Shown piece by piece: positions 16,656 to 25,311 of a stretch of 64,000 bases of DNA. The number at the start of each line of letters is the position of its first letter. Within the stretch, counting starts at the first letter, position 1. This DNA comes from Actinophytocola sp963727495 (GTDB lineage: Bacteria; Actinomycetota; Actinomycetes; Mycobacteriales; Pseudonocardiaceae), in the NCBI GenBank assembly GCA_963727495.1, contig CAVSGQ010000006.1, positions 1,798,001 to 1,862,000 of the forward strand, in the 5' to 3' direction. Below the pieces are notes generated by a model. It had not been told where the DNA came from and made no database searches. It was given only the letters and a program-made list of their open reading frames with translations. Made by a program: the position numbers and the translations under genes.

Positions 16656-17915
16656 GTGGGCCAGAGCCGCCCCGTGGACCAAGCCGGACTGCGCCGAGGG
16701 AACCTCGCGCTTCTGGTGCGGACCCTTCGCGAGCACGGCGCGCTGTCGCGGGCCCAGCTCGCGGTCCGTTCCGGGCTGTCGAAGGCCACCGTCTCCAGCC
16801 TCGTCACGGACCTCGAGCTGCGCGGGCTCGTGCACTCCGCCGGCGTCTCCGCGGGCGGTCAGGGCCGTCCCGGCCAGCTGGTGGACCTGCGGCCGACCAG
16901 CGTCTGCGGCGTCGGGCTGGACGTGCACGTCGGGCACGTCGGGGTGGCCGTCACCGACCTGTCGGGCGAGCTCGTGCTGCGCCGCCGGGTCGCCTGCGAC
17001 GTGCCGGGCATCGGGCCGGAGCGCGCGATCGACCAGCTCGCCGAGCTGACCAGGTCGGCGCTCGCCGAGGTCAAGGGCACCGTCGGGCCGCCGGTCGGGG
17101 TCACCGTGTCCGTGCCGGGCCTGGTCGACCGGGGCGCGGGCACCGTCACCTTCGCCCCGCGGCTGCGCTGGCGCGACGTCGCCCTGGCCGACGGGCTCGC
17201 CGCGCGCACCGACCTCCCGCTGGACCGCATCGCCGTCGACAACGACGCCAACCTCGGCGCGGAGGCCGAGTTCGCCGCGATGCGCGCCGACCCCGAGCAC
17301 GAGGTCGCCGACCTCGTCTACCTCACCGGTGACTTCGGCATCGGCGGCGGCGTGATCTCCGGCGGCCGGCTCATCCGCGGCTCGGTCGGCTTCGCCGGCG
17401 AGATCGGCCACATGGCCATGGACCCGCTCGGCCCGTACTGCTCGTGCGGCCGCCGCGGCTGCTGGGAGACCCAGGTCGGCCTGGGCGCGCTGCTGCACGC
17501 GTGCGCCGACCCCGACGACCCGGTCCGCGACCCCATGCTCGACCTCGACCAGCGGATGCGCATCGTCCGCTCGCGCGCCGAGCAGCGCGACCGGCGCACC
17601 CTCGACGCCCTGCACCAGATCGGCACCGCGCTCGGGCTGGGCGTGTCGATCCTGGTCAACCTGCTCAACCCGGCCGTGGTGGTGCTCGGCGGCTACTTCG
17701 CCGCGCTGCCCGAGTGGCTGGTCGAACCCATCCGCAACGAGGTCGTCGCGAACGTGCTGGCCCCCGGTGCGGGTGGCGCCCGGGTGGTCGGCTCGACGCT
17801 CGGCTTCACCGCGGCCACCACCGGTGGCGCGCTCGCGGCGCTGCGCCGCGTCCTCGACGACCCGACCGTCGTCCCCACCGGCAAGCACGAGGACGAACAG
17901 GAGGCGCCGGCGTGA
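16656..17915 (+). CDS. ROK family transcriptional repressor (second, XylR-like)
   Basis: ROK regulator of 419 aa, probably controlling the sugar ABC operon 131 nt downstream. The DNA-binding helix-turn-helix is near residues 22-60 (ALSRAQLAVRSGLSKATVSSLV). The ROK domain shows GLDVHVGHVGVAVTDLSG, VSVPGLVDRGAG, the Asp-containing VDNDANLGAEAEF near 191 and zinc motif CSCGRRGCWE near residue 265. Its length and position before an importer and xylose isomerase resemble XylR repressors; the inducing sugar is inferred. GGAG lies 8 nt before the GTG at 16656. The stop is followed directly by the conserved leader element at 17941. Confidence 0.9.
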   Translation: MGQSRPVDQAGLRRGNLALLVRTLREHGALSRAQLAVRSGLSKATVSSLVTDLELRGLVHSAGVSAGGQGRPGQLVDLRPTSVCGVGLDVHVGHVGVAVTDLSGELVLRRRVACDVPGIGPERAIDQLAELTRSALAEVKGTVGPPVGVTVSVPGLVDRGAGTVTFAPRLRWRDVALADGLAARTDLPLDRIAVDNDANLGAEAEFAAMRADPEHEVADLVYLTGDFGIGGGVISGGRLIRGSVGFAGEIGHMAMDPLGPYCSCGRRGCWETQVGLGALLHACADPDDPVRDPMLDLDQRMRIVRSRAEQRDRRTLDALHQIGTALGLGVSILVNLLNPAVVVLGGYFAALPEWLVEPIRNEVVANVLAPGAGGARVVGSTLGFTAATTGGALAALRRVLDDPTVVPTGKHEDEQEAPA

Positions 17916-17940
17916 GACACCTTCTGTCAACCTCCGGAAC

Positions 17941-18042
17941 CGTCACCCCAGGGGAACGTGACGCAAGCCGGCCACAAGTACGTGACCGGGCCGAACACTC
18001 GCTGCTCGATGCGACCAACTGGGTTGATTCCGGGGAGGCGGG
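17941..18042 (+). promoter_or_regulatory. Conserved leader element, copy A (before sugar ABC operon)
   Basis: About 102 nt with the landmarks GGGGAACGTGACGC, CCGGCCACAAGTACGTG and TTCCGGGGAGGCGG. The last landmark is the ribosome binding site of the ABC ATPase gene, whose GTG is at 18046. The same landmarks in the same order occur in copies B (29055-29160) and C (56011-56114). Confidence 0.65.
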
Positions 18043-18045
18043 ACG

Positions 18046-19599
18046 GTGAGCGAGGTCGGAACCGCCCCGGACGAGTCGGCCGAGACGCTGCTGACCATGT
18101 CGGGGATCGTCAAGACCTTCCCCGGCGTGCGCGCGCTCGACGGGGTGGACCTGGAGGTCCGGGCCGGCGAGGTGCACTGCCTGCTCGGCCAGAACGGCGC
18201 GGGCAAGTCGACGCTGATCAAGGTCCTCTCCGGCGCGCACCAGCCGGACGGGGGCGAGATCGTCTGGCGGGGCAGGCCGGCCACGCTCGGCTCGCCGGTC
18301 GCTGCGCTCAACCTCGGCATCGCCACCATGTACCAGGAGCTGGACCTGGTCGACGGCACTCTCGGTGGCGGAGAACATCTTCCTCGGCCACGAGCCCGCT
18401 GGTCCTCGGCTTCCCCCAGCCGGCGGCAGATGCGCAACGCGGCCCGCGCGCTGATGCGCCGGCTCGGCCACCCGGAGATCCCGGCCGACCGCGAGGTGGG
18501 CCTGCTCTCCGCCGCCGGCCAGCAGCTGGTGTCGATGGCTCGCGCACTCGTCGCACGACGCCCGGCTGATCGTCATGGACGAGCCGACCGCCGCGCTCGC
18601 CGCGGACGAGGTCGACAACCTGTTCCGCGATCGTCGCCGAGCTGACCGCGGACGGCGTCGCGGTCGTCTACATCTCCCACCGCCTGGAGGAGATCCGCCG
18701 GGTCGGCGACCGGGTGACCGTGCTCAAGGACGGCCGGACCGTCGCGCGAACCTGGCTCGGCGCGGACACACCGACAGCCGAGCTGGTCAACCTCATGTCC
18801 GGGCGCATGGTGGAGACCGTCTTCCCGCACCGCGAGATGTCCACTGTGGACGATCGTCGGCGGAGGTGCTGCGGGTCGAGGGGCTGAGCCGGGCGAGCGA
18901 GTTCACCGACATCGGCTTCACCGTGCACGCCGGGCGAGATCGTCGGCATCGCCGGCCTGGTCGGGCGCGGGCCGCAGCGAGGTGCTGGAGACGGTGTTCG
19001 GCGCGCGCAAGGCCGACGCGGGCTCGGTGTGGGTCAACGGCAGGCGGCTGCGGCCGGGCAGCGTCACCGCGGCGGTCGCCGCCGGGGTCGGGCTCGCGCC
19101 GGAGGAGCGCAAGAGCCAGGGGCTGCTGCTGGACCAGTCGGTGGCCGACAACGTGACGCTGGCGAGCCTGCCCGAGTACAGCCGGGCCGGGTTCACCGAC
19201 CGCGGCCGCGAGCTGGTCGACTCGCGGGCCACGCTCGAGCGGCTCGACCTGCGCCCGGCCGACCCGCGCCGGATCGTGCGCACCCTGTCGGGCGGCAACC
19301 AGCAGAAGGCGGTCGTGGCCCGCTGGCTGGTGCGCGACTGCAAGGTGCTGCTGCTGGACGAGCCGACCCGCGGCGTCGACGTCGGGGCGCGCGCCGAGCT
19401 GTACCGGCTGATCCAGGAGCTGGCCGCGTCCGGGGTCGCGGTCGTCCTCGTCTCCAGCGAGGTTCCGGAGGTGCTCGGGTTGTCCGACCGGGTGCTCGTG
19501 ATGCGCGAGGGCCGCCTGCTCGCCGAGGCGCCGGCGAGCGAGTTCACCGAGGCGGCCGTGCTCGACATGGTGATGGAAGGTAGCGAGGTGATGACGTGA
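18046..19599 (+). pseudogene. Sugar ABC transporter ATPase (MglA/RbsA type), frameshifted
   Basis: Two-domain sugar-import ATPase of the ribose/xylose class, about 515 aa if corrected. The first half has Walker A GQNGAGKSTL near residue 51, a QQL-type signature region and Walker B LIVMDEPTAAL; the second has LSGGNQQKAVVARWL and LLLDEPTRGVD. Reading needs eight one-base corrections: extra bases near 18358, 18404, 18420, 18550, 18626, 18932 and 18963 and a missing base near 18852. They sum to zero modulo three, and every segment between them stays conserved. Sequence error is therefore more likely than true decay. The 3' end overlaps the permease start by 4 nt. Confidence 0.88.
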
Positions 19600-20663
19600 G
19601 TGAACCGGGAGGCGCCATGGGCGACGTCGACGAGAAGTCCTCATCGTCCACTGTGGACCCTGCGTCGGTGCCCGAGGCCGAGGCGGTGCAGGCGGGGCCG
19701 ACGGGTGGTGTGCGCACCCCGAGCGGGCTGCGGGTCGACCTCCGGCTGGCGATCCTGATCGGCGTGCTCGCCGCGCTGTGCGTGGTCGGGTACGTCACCC
19801 AGCCCGACACGTTCCTGTCCGAGAGCAACATCTCCACGATGCTGCGCCTGGCGGCGGCGATCGGCGTGGTCAGCGTCGGCATGACGTTCGTGATCATCTC
19901 CGGCGGCATCGACCTGTCCGTCGGCTCGATGGTCGCGCTCGCCAGCGTGTGGATGACCACGCTCGCCACCCAGTCCTACGGCCCGTTCGTGATGGTGCTC
20001 TGCGCGCTCGTGGTCGGCCTGGGTGCCGGGCTGGTCAACGGCGTGCTGATCGCCTACGGCCGGGTGGTGCCGTTCATCGCGACGCTCGCCATGTACGCCT
20101 CCGCGCGCGGGCTCGCCGAGCGGTTGTCCGGGCGGCGGACCCAGGTGGTCACCGTGCGCAGCTACCTCGACTTCTTCCGGGGCGACCTGCTCGGCATCCC
20201 GGTGCTGATCTGGATGCTCGCCCTGGTCTTCGCGGTCGGCTGGGTGGTGCTCAACCGCACCACGTTCGGCCGGCGCACGTTCGCGGTCGGCGGCAACGCC
20301 GAGGCCGCACGCCTGGCCGGCATCAACGTCAAGCGGCACACGGCCTACGTGTACGCGGTCGCCGGTCTGTGCTGCGGCATCGCCGCACTCATGGTCGTCG
20401 CCCGCACCACATCGGGCGCCTCGACCAACGGAATGTTCTACGAACTGGACGCGATCGCGGCGGTCGTCATCGGCGGCACGCTGCTGTCCGGCGGCCGCGG
20501 CACGCTGATCGGCACGCTCATCGGTGTGCTGATCTTCACCGTGGTGAACAGCATCTTCACCCAGAACAACCTCGAGACCGACATCCAGAACATCGCCAAG
20601 GGCGTGATCATCGTCGCCGCGGTGCTGCTCCAGTACGGCACGACCCGAACCCGCAAGACCTAG
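19596..20663 (+). CDS. Sugar ABC transporter permease (RbsC/XylH class)
   Basis: Inner-membrane permease of 355 aa of the ribose/xylose/galactose BPD_transp_2 class. After a hydrophilic N-terminal 45 residues it has about nine to ten membrane spans, the diagnostic GMTFVIISGGIDLSVGSM near residue 90, and the ATPase-contact region GNAEAARLAGINVKRH near 230. The GTG start overlaps the ATPase stop (GTGA), so translation is coupled. The order ATPase-permease-binding protein downstream of a ROK gene and upstream of xylA suggests a pentose or related monosaccharide importer; the substrate cannot be read from the permease. Confidence 0.93.
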   Translation: MSEPGGAMGDVDEKSSSSTVDPASVPEAEAVQAGPTGGVRTPSGLRVDLRLAILIGVLAALCVVGYVTQPDTFLSESNISTMLRLAAAIGVVSVGMTFVIISGGIDLSVGSMVALASVWMTTLATQSYGPFVMVLCALVVGLGAGLVNGVLIAYGRVVPFIATLAMYASARGLAERLSGRRTQVVTVRSYLDFFRGDLLGIPVLIWMLALVFAVGWVVLNRTTFGRRTFAVGGNAEAARLAGINVKRHTAYVYAVAGLCCGIAALMVVARTTSGASTNGMFYELDAIAAVVIGGTLLSGGRGTLIGTLIGVLIFTVVNSIFTQNNLETDIQNIAKGVIIVAAVLLQYGTTRTRKT

Positions 20664-20752
20664 CGTCCCGCGTCCGGGGAACAACCTCGAACACGAGACA
20701 CCCAGCGCCCGCCCCCCGCACCATCCATTCCAGACAGTACAAGGGAGTACCC

Positions 20753-21811
20753 ATGTCCCAAGACCCGTCCCTGGCACGCCGCCGGTTCCTGCTCGGTGCC
20801 TCCGCGCTCGGCGCGGGCGCGCTGGTCGTCGGCTGCACCTCGAACGAGCCCGCCAACGCCGGCAACCAGCAGCAGGTCGCCGGCGGCGGCGGCGACAACG
20901 CCAAGCCCGGCAAGGAGGTCACGATCGGCTTCTCCGCGCCGGCCGCCGACCACGGCTGGATCGCCGCCATCACGAAGAACGCGCAGGCCCAGGCCGAGGC
21001 GTTCTCCGACGTCAAGCTGAACGCCACCGAGGGCACCAACGACGTCAACCAGCAGATCGCCCAGGTGGAGTCGCTGGTCAACGACGGCGTCGACGTCCTG
21101 GTGATCCTGCCCTTCGACGGCAAGGCGCTGACCGCCACCGCGCAGGAGGTCATGGACAAGGACATCCCGGTCATCAACCTGGACCGGGTGTTCAACACAC
21201 CGCTGGCGTACCGCACCTGGATCGGCGGCGACAACTACCGGATGGGCGTCAACGCCGGCAACTACATCGCCGACCAGATGAAGTCCAAGGGCGTGTCCAA
21301 CCCGGTCATCGGCGAGGTCGCCGGCATCGACTCGCTGCCGCTGACCCAGGAGCGGAGCAAGGGCTTCCGGGATGCCTTGCAGCGCAACGGTCTCAAGGTC
21401 GGCCCGCGGGTGGCCGCCGAGTTCACCGCGGAGTCCGGCGAGAAGCAGACCGCGAACCTGCTGCAGGGCGCGTCCAAGCTGGACGCCCTGTGGAACCACG
21501 ACGACGACCAGGGCATCGGCGTGATGGCGGCGATCGACTCCGCCGGCCGCAGCGAGTTCATCATGGTCGGCGGCGCGGGTTCGCGGGACATGATGGACCG
21601 GATCAAGTCCGACGACACGGTCATCAAGGCCACCGTGCTCTACAGCCCGTCGATGTCGTCGTCGGCGATCTCGCTGGCCCGGCTGCTCGGCCAGAACAAG
21701 GGCGTGGCCGACTTCGCCGAGCACGAGATCCCCGCGTTCATCACGACCTACTCGGCGGTGGTGACCAAGGAGAACGTCGACTCGTACCTGGACATCGGCT
21801 TCGACTCCTGA
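20753..21811 (+). CDS. Sugar ABC transporter substrate-binding lipoprotein (Tat type)
   Basis: Periplasmic-binding-protein-like lipoprotein of 352 aa, class B sugar-binding fold (Peripla_BP_4). The leader is unusual in combining a twin-arginine motif (LARRRFLLGASALGAG) with a lipobox ending VVGC, so it is a Tat-exported lipoprotein with the lipidated Cys near residue 27. The mature domain begins VTIGFSAPAADHGWIAAI and shows the conserved VESLVNDGVDVLVILPFDG near residue 111. AAGGGAG lies 5 nt before the ATG at 20753. It is the third gene of the importer operon, 89 nt after the permease, and precedes the oxidoreductase and xylA. Confidence 0.93.
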   Translation: MSQDPSLARRRFLLGASALGAGALVVGCTSNEPANAGNQQQVAGGGGDNAKPGKEVTIGFSAPAADHGWIAAITKNAQAQAEAFSDVKLNATEGTNDVNQQIAQVESLVNDGVDVLVILPFDGKALTATAQEVMDKDIPVINLDRVFNTPLAYRTWIGGDNYRMGVNAGNYIADQMKSKGVSNPVIGEVAGIDSLPLTQERSKGFRDALQRNGLKVGPRVAAEFTAESGEKQTANLLQGASKLDALWNHDDDQGIGVMAAIDSAGRSEFIMVGGAGSRDMMDRIKSDDTVIKATVLYSPSMSSSAISLARLLGQNKGVADFAEHEIPAFITTYSAVVTKENVDSYLDIGFDS

Positions 21812-21859
21812 GCCGGCCCACACAAGAGCGGAGTGCGAGTTGACAACGGAGGATGAGCG

Positions 21860-23020
21860 ATGACAGAGGGCAGCGGGGGCCAGATCGGGATCGGCATGGT
21901 CGGCCACGCGTTCATGGGTGCGGTGCACTCGCACGCCTGGCGGACCGCGCACAGGTTCTTCGACCTGCCGATGGTTCCTCACCTCGCCGTCCTCGGCGGG
22001 CGTGACCTCGTCCGGACCAAGGCCGCGGCCGCGAAGTACGGCTGGGCGAGCGTGCAGACCGACTGGCGCGAGCTCGTGGCGTCCGACGACGTGCAGCTGG
22101 TGGACATCTGCACGCCCGGCGACACGCACGCGGAGATCGCCATCGCGGCGCTCGCCGCGGGCAAGCACGTGCTGTGCGAGAAGCCGCTCGCCAACACCGT
22201 CGCCGAGGCCGAGGAGATGGCGGCGGCCGCGGTCACGGCCGCCGCCAGCGGGGTCCGGTCGATGGTGGCGTTCAACTACCGCCGGGTGCCGGCCATCGCG
22301 TACGCGCGCAAGCTCGTCGAGGAGGGCCGGATCGGCACCGTGCGGCACGTCCGTGCGGTGTACCTGCAGGACTGGCTGTCCGACGAGAAGGCGCCGATGG
22401 CCTGGCGGCTGCGCAAGGACAAGGCGGGCTCGGGCGCGCTCGGCGACCTGGGCGCGCACATCGTCGACGCGACCCAGTACCTGGTTGGTGACCTGCTCAC
22501 CGGGGTGTCCGCGGTGACGAACACCTTCGTCCACCGGCGGCCGACCGACAGCGGCGAGCTCGACGACGTCACGGTGGACGACGCGGCGCTGTTCCTCGGC
22601 CGGTTCGCGGGCGGCGCGGTGGCCAGCTACGAGGCCACCCGGTTCGCGCTCGGCCGCAAGAACGCGATGCGGGTGGAGATCAACGGCTCGCTCGGCAGCA
22701 TCGCGTTCGACTTCGAGTCGATGAACGAGCTGGCGTTCTTCGACGGCTCGGATGGCGAGTCGGCCGGTTTCCGGAGGATCCTGGTCACCGAGCCGACCCA
22801 TCCGTACCTCGGCGCATGGTGGCCACCCGGTCACCTGCTCGGCTACGAGCACACGTTCACCCACGAGGTGGTCGACCTGGTCCGGGCCATCGCCGACGGC
22901 GCCGACCCGACACCGTCCTTTGCGGACGGTCTGCAGGTCCAGCGGGTGCTCGCGGCGGTCGAGCGGAGCGCCGAACAAGGGTCGGTATGGACGCAGATCG
23001 ACACCGGAGGAACAGCGTGA
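21860..23020 (+). CDS. Gfo/Idh/MocA family oxidoreductase
   Basis: NAD(P)-dependent sugar or cyclitol dehydrogenase-like protein of 386 aa. The Rossmann nucleotide site is IGIGMVGHAFMGAVHSHAW at residues 9-27, the family's EKPLANTVAEAEEM lies near residue 110, and the C-terminal substrate domain contains the DLGAHIVDATQYL histidine region near 200. Its usual neighbours are sugar importers and xylose-isomerase-like TIM barrels, as here; substrates of the family include inositols and pyranose sugars, so the specific reaction stays open. GGAGGATGAGCG precedes the ATG at 21860. The stop overlaps the xylA start codon. Confidence 0.92.
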   Translation: MTEGSGGQIGIGMVGHAFMGAVHSHAWRTAHRFFDLPMVPHLAVLGGRDLVRTKAAAAKYGWASVQTDWRELVASDDVQLVDICTPGDTHAEIAIAALAAGKHVLCEKPLANTVAEAEEMAAAAVTAAASGVRSMVAFNYRRVPAIAYARKLVEEGRIGTVRHVRAVYLQDWLSDEKAPMAWRLRKDKAGSGALGDLGAHIVDATQYLVGDLLTGVSAVTNTFVHRRPTDSGELDDVTVDDAALFLGRFAGGAVASYEATRFALGRKNAMRVEINGSLGSIAFDFESMNELAFFDGSDGESAGFRRILVTEPTHPYLGAWWPPGHLLGYEHTFTHEVVDLVRAIADGADPTPSFADGLQVQRVLAAVERSAEQGSVWTQIDTGGTA

Positions 23021-24174
23021 ACGACTACACACCCAGGCCCGAGCACCACTTCAGCTTCGGGCTGTGGACCGTGGGCTGGCAGGCCGTCGACCCGTTCGGC
23101 GTGGCGACCCGCCCGCCGATGGACCCCGCCCACGCGGTCGAGAAGCTCGCCGAGCTCGGCGCGTGGGGGGTGAGCTTCCACGACAACGACGTGTTCCCCT
23201 TCGAGGCGACCGACAGCGAGCGGGACAGCCGCATCGCGAGCTTCCGCAAGGCGCTGGAGGCCACCGGGCTGGTCGTGCCGATGGCCACCACCAACCTGTT
23301 CACCCACCCGGTGTTCCGGGAGGGCGCGCTGACCGCGAACGACCGGGACGTGCGGCGCTTCGCGCTGCGCAAGGTGCTGCGCAACCTCGACCTGGCCGCC
23401 GAGCTCGGCGCCCACACCTACGTCATGTGGGGTGGCCGGGAGGGTGCGGAGTCGCCGTTCGCGAAGGACGTGCGGGCCGCGCTCGACCGGTACGCGGAGT
23501 CGGTCAACCTGCTCTGCGCCTACGTCCGCGAGCAGGGCTACGACATCCGCTTCGCGCTGGAGCCCAAGCCGAACGAGCCGCGCGGCGACATCCTGCTGCC
23601 GACGATCGGGCACGCGATCGCGTTCATCGGCGAGCTGGAGGAGCCGGACCGGGTCGGGCTCAACCCCGAGGTCGGTCACGAGCAGATGGCCGGACTGTCG
23701 GTCGTGCACGGTTATGCCCAGGCGCTCTGGCACGGAAAGCTGTTCCACATCGACCTGAACGGTCAGAACGGCCCGAGGTACGACCAGGATCTGCGATTCG
23801 GTAACGGCGACGTGAAAAGCGCGTTTGCGCTCGTCGATCTGCTCGAGCACGGCGGTTACGAAGGCCCGCGGCACTTCGACTTCAAGCCGGCACGCACCGA
23901 GGACGAGTCGGGGGTGTGGGCGTCGGCGGCGGCGTGCATGCGCAACTACCTGGTCCTGGCGGCCAAGTCCCGGGCGTTCCGCGCCGACCCGGACGTGGCC
24001 GCGGCGCTGGCCGGCAGCCGGGTCGACCAGCTGGCGGTGCCCACCCTTGCGCCCGGCGAGACCCTCGCCGACCTGCGGGCCGAGGAGCTGGACCTGACCG
24101 AGGCGGCGGGCCGCGGCGCGCACGTGGAGCACCTGGACCAGCTCGCCCTGGAACACCTGTACGGCACCCGCTGA
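23017..24174 (+). CDS. xylA: Xylose isomerase
   Basis: Class I (actinobacterial short type) D-xylose isomerase, 385 aa, converting xylose to xylulose and commonly also glucose to fructose. It is closely similar to the well-known Streptomyces enzymes: FTFGLWTVGWQ-like N-terminus (FSFGLWTVGWQAVDPFG), TTNLFTHPVF with the catalytic histidine, WGGREGAE, EPKPNEPRGD carrying a metal-binding Glu, NPEVGHEQMAG, and HFDFKPAR near residue 290. GGAGGA lies 6 nt before the GTG at 23017, which overlaps the upstream stop. A longer frame start at 22816 lies wholly inside the oxidoreductase gene and is rejected. A strong hairpin follows. Confidence 0.96.
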   Translation: MNDYTPRPEHHFSFGLWTVGWQAVDPFGVATRPPMDPAHAVEKLAELGAWGVSFHDNDVFPFEATDSERDSRIASFRKALEATGLVVPMATTNLFTHPVFREGALTANDRDVRRFALRKVLRNLDLAAELGAHTYVMWGGREGAESPFAKDVRAALDRYAESVNLLCAYVREQGYDIRFALEPKPNEPRGDILLPTIGHAIAFIGELEEPDRVGLNPEVGHEQMAGLSVVHGYAQALWHGKLFHIDLNGQNGPRYDQDLRFGNGDVKSAFALVDLLEHGGYEGPRHFDFKPARTEDESGVWASAAACMRNYLVLAAKSRAFRADPDVAAALAGSRVDQLAVPTLAPGETLADLRAEELDLTEAAGRGAHVEHLDQLALEHLYGTR

Positions 24175-24181
24175 CACGAAG

Positions 24182-24218
24182 GCGGCGCCGCCAGACCCGT
24201 CATGTCCGGCGGCGCCGC
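24182..24218 (+). terminator. Strong hairpin after xylA
   Basis: Perfect 11-bp inverted repeat GCGGCGCCGCC / GGCGGCGCCGC with a 15-nt loop, starting 8 nt after the xylA stop. It marks the end of the importer-xylA transcription unit. Confidence 0.7.
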
Positions 24219-24286
24219 GAACACGGAAAGGAGTTTCACCCCTCTTCGCGGTCCCCATTTCGGTGAGAACAAGGAGAAAAGTACCA

Positions 24287-25222
24287 GTGCGAGGGAACAG
24301 GGCGGACAAACATCGGATAAAACCACCTGGGGTGAGCCAAGGACTACGCGGCGCGTCGCGGCTCGAGATCGGCGCACTGGCGCTCACGACCGGTCTGGGG
24401 GTCGCCTCGGCCGACCCGGTCGCGCAGCACGAGGACCCCACCGTCCTCGTCTTCTCCAAGACCGCCGGCTTCCGGCACGACTCCATCCCCGCCGGCATCG
24501 CCGCCATCCGGGCGCTCGGCGCGGACAACGGGTTCGCCGTCGAGGCCACCGAGGACGCGGGCGCGTTCACCGCCGAGAACCTGTCCCACTACGCCGCGGT
24601 CGTGTTTCTGTCGACCACCGGAGACGTGCTCGACGCCGCCCAGCAGACAGCGTTCGAGAACTACATCGAGGCCGGCGGCGGCTACGCGGGCGTGCACGCC
24701 GCGGCCGACACCGAGTACGACTGGCCCTGGTACGCCCGGCTCGTCGGCGCCTGGTTCGCGTCACACCCGGCGATCCAGCAGGCCACCGTGGCCGTCGAGA
24801 GCCACGGCCACCCGTCCACCGCGTCGCTTCCGGACCGCTGGACCCGCACCGACGAGTGGTACAACTACCGGACCAACCCGCGTGCCGCGGTCAAGGTGCT
24901 CGCCTCGCTCGACGAGTCCAGCTACGACCCGGGCGGCGACGCGATGGGCGACCACCCGATCATGTGGTGCCACGACCAGGGGGGTGGCCGGTCCTGGTAC
25001 ACCGGTGGCGGCCACACCGTCGAGTCCTACGGCGACCCGGACTTCCTGGCCCACCTCGCGGGCGGCATCCGGTACGCGGCCGGGCTGGAGCAGGCCGACT
25101 GCACGCCGGACACCGGTCCGGCCGAGCCCCCGGCCGACACCGACTTCGACCAGGTCACCCTCGACAAGGTCATCGACTCCATCAACGGGATCACCTCGCT
25201 GCCCCGGGCGGTGAACGGATGA
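24287..25222 (+). CDS. ThuA-domain protein, probably exported
   Basis: ThuA (trehalose-utilisation-like, glutamine-amidotransferase fold) protein of 311 aa. The domain runs from VLVFSKTAGFRHDSIPAGIAA near residue 53 through YAGVHAAADTEYDW to MWCHDQGGGRSWYTGGGH. An N-terminal hydrophobic stretch (IGALALTTGLGVASA) with basic residues before it looks like a signal peptide. The tail DTDFDQVTLDKVIDSINGITS resembles the junction that, in longer actinobacterial homologues as I recall them, leads into a sorbosone-dehydrogenase-like domain; here the protein stops, so it may be a truncated form. AAGGAG lies 10 nt before the GTG at 24287. Function unknown, probably sugar-related by context. Confidence 0.82.
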   Translation: MRGNRADKHRIKPPGVSQGLRGASRLEIGALALTTGLGVASADPVAQHEDPTVLVFSKTAGFRHDSIPAGIAAIRALGADNGFAVEATEDAGAFTAENLSHYAAVVFLSTTGDVLDAAQQTAFENYIEAGGGYAGVHAAADTEYDWPWYARLVGAWFASHPAIQQATVAVESHGHPSTASLPDRWTRTDEWYNYRTNPRAAVKVLASLDESSYDPGGDAMGDHPIMWCHDQGGGRSWYTGGGHTVESYGDPDFLAHLAGGIRYAAGLEQADCTPDTGPAEPPADTDFDQVTLDKVIDSINGITSLPRAVNG

Positions 25223-25311
25223 CCCGCTAGCAGCCGCCGGGTCGGCGGCGCCCCGCACCGCGTCGCCGACCCGCCGGTGTCACCGGTACTCGTGGGAAAG
25301 GGGTCCGCACA

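Noticed and set aside
15096..17930. A 944-codon minus-strand open frame across both ROK genes
   Set aside because: It spans two intact regulators and the gap between them, has repetitive charged composition, and no start context or motif.
18046..19599. Programmed frameshifting in the ABC ATPase
   Set aside because: Eight shifts without slippery heptamers or downstream structures are not a recoding pattern; indel errors explain them better.
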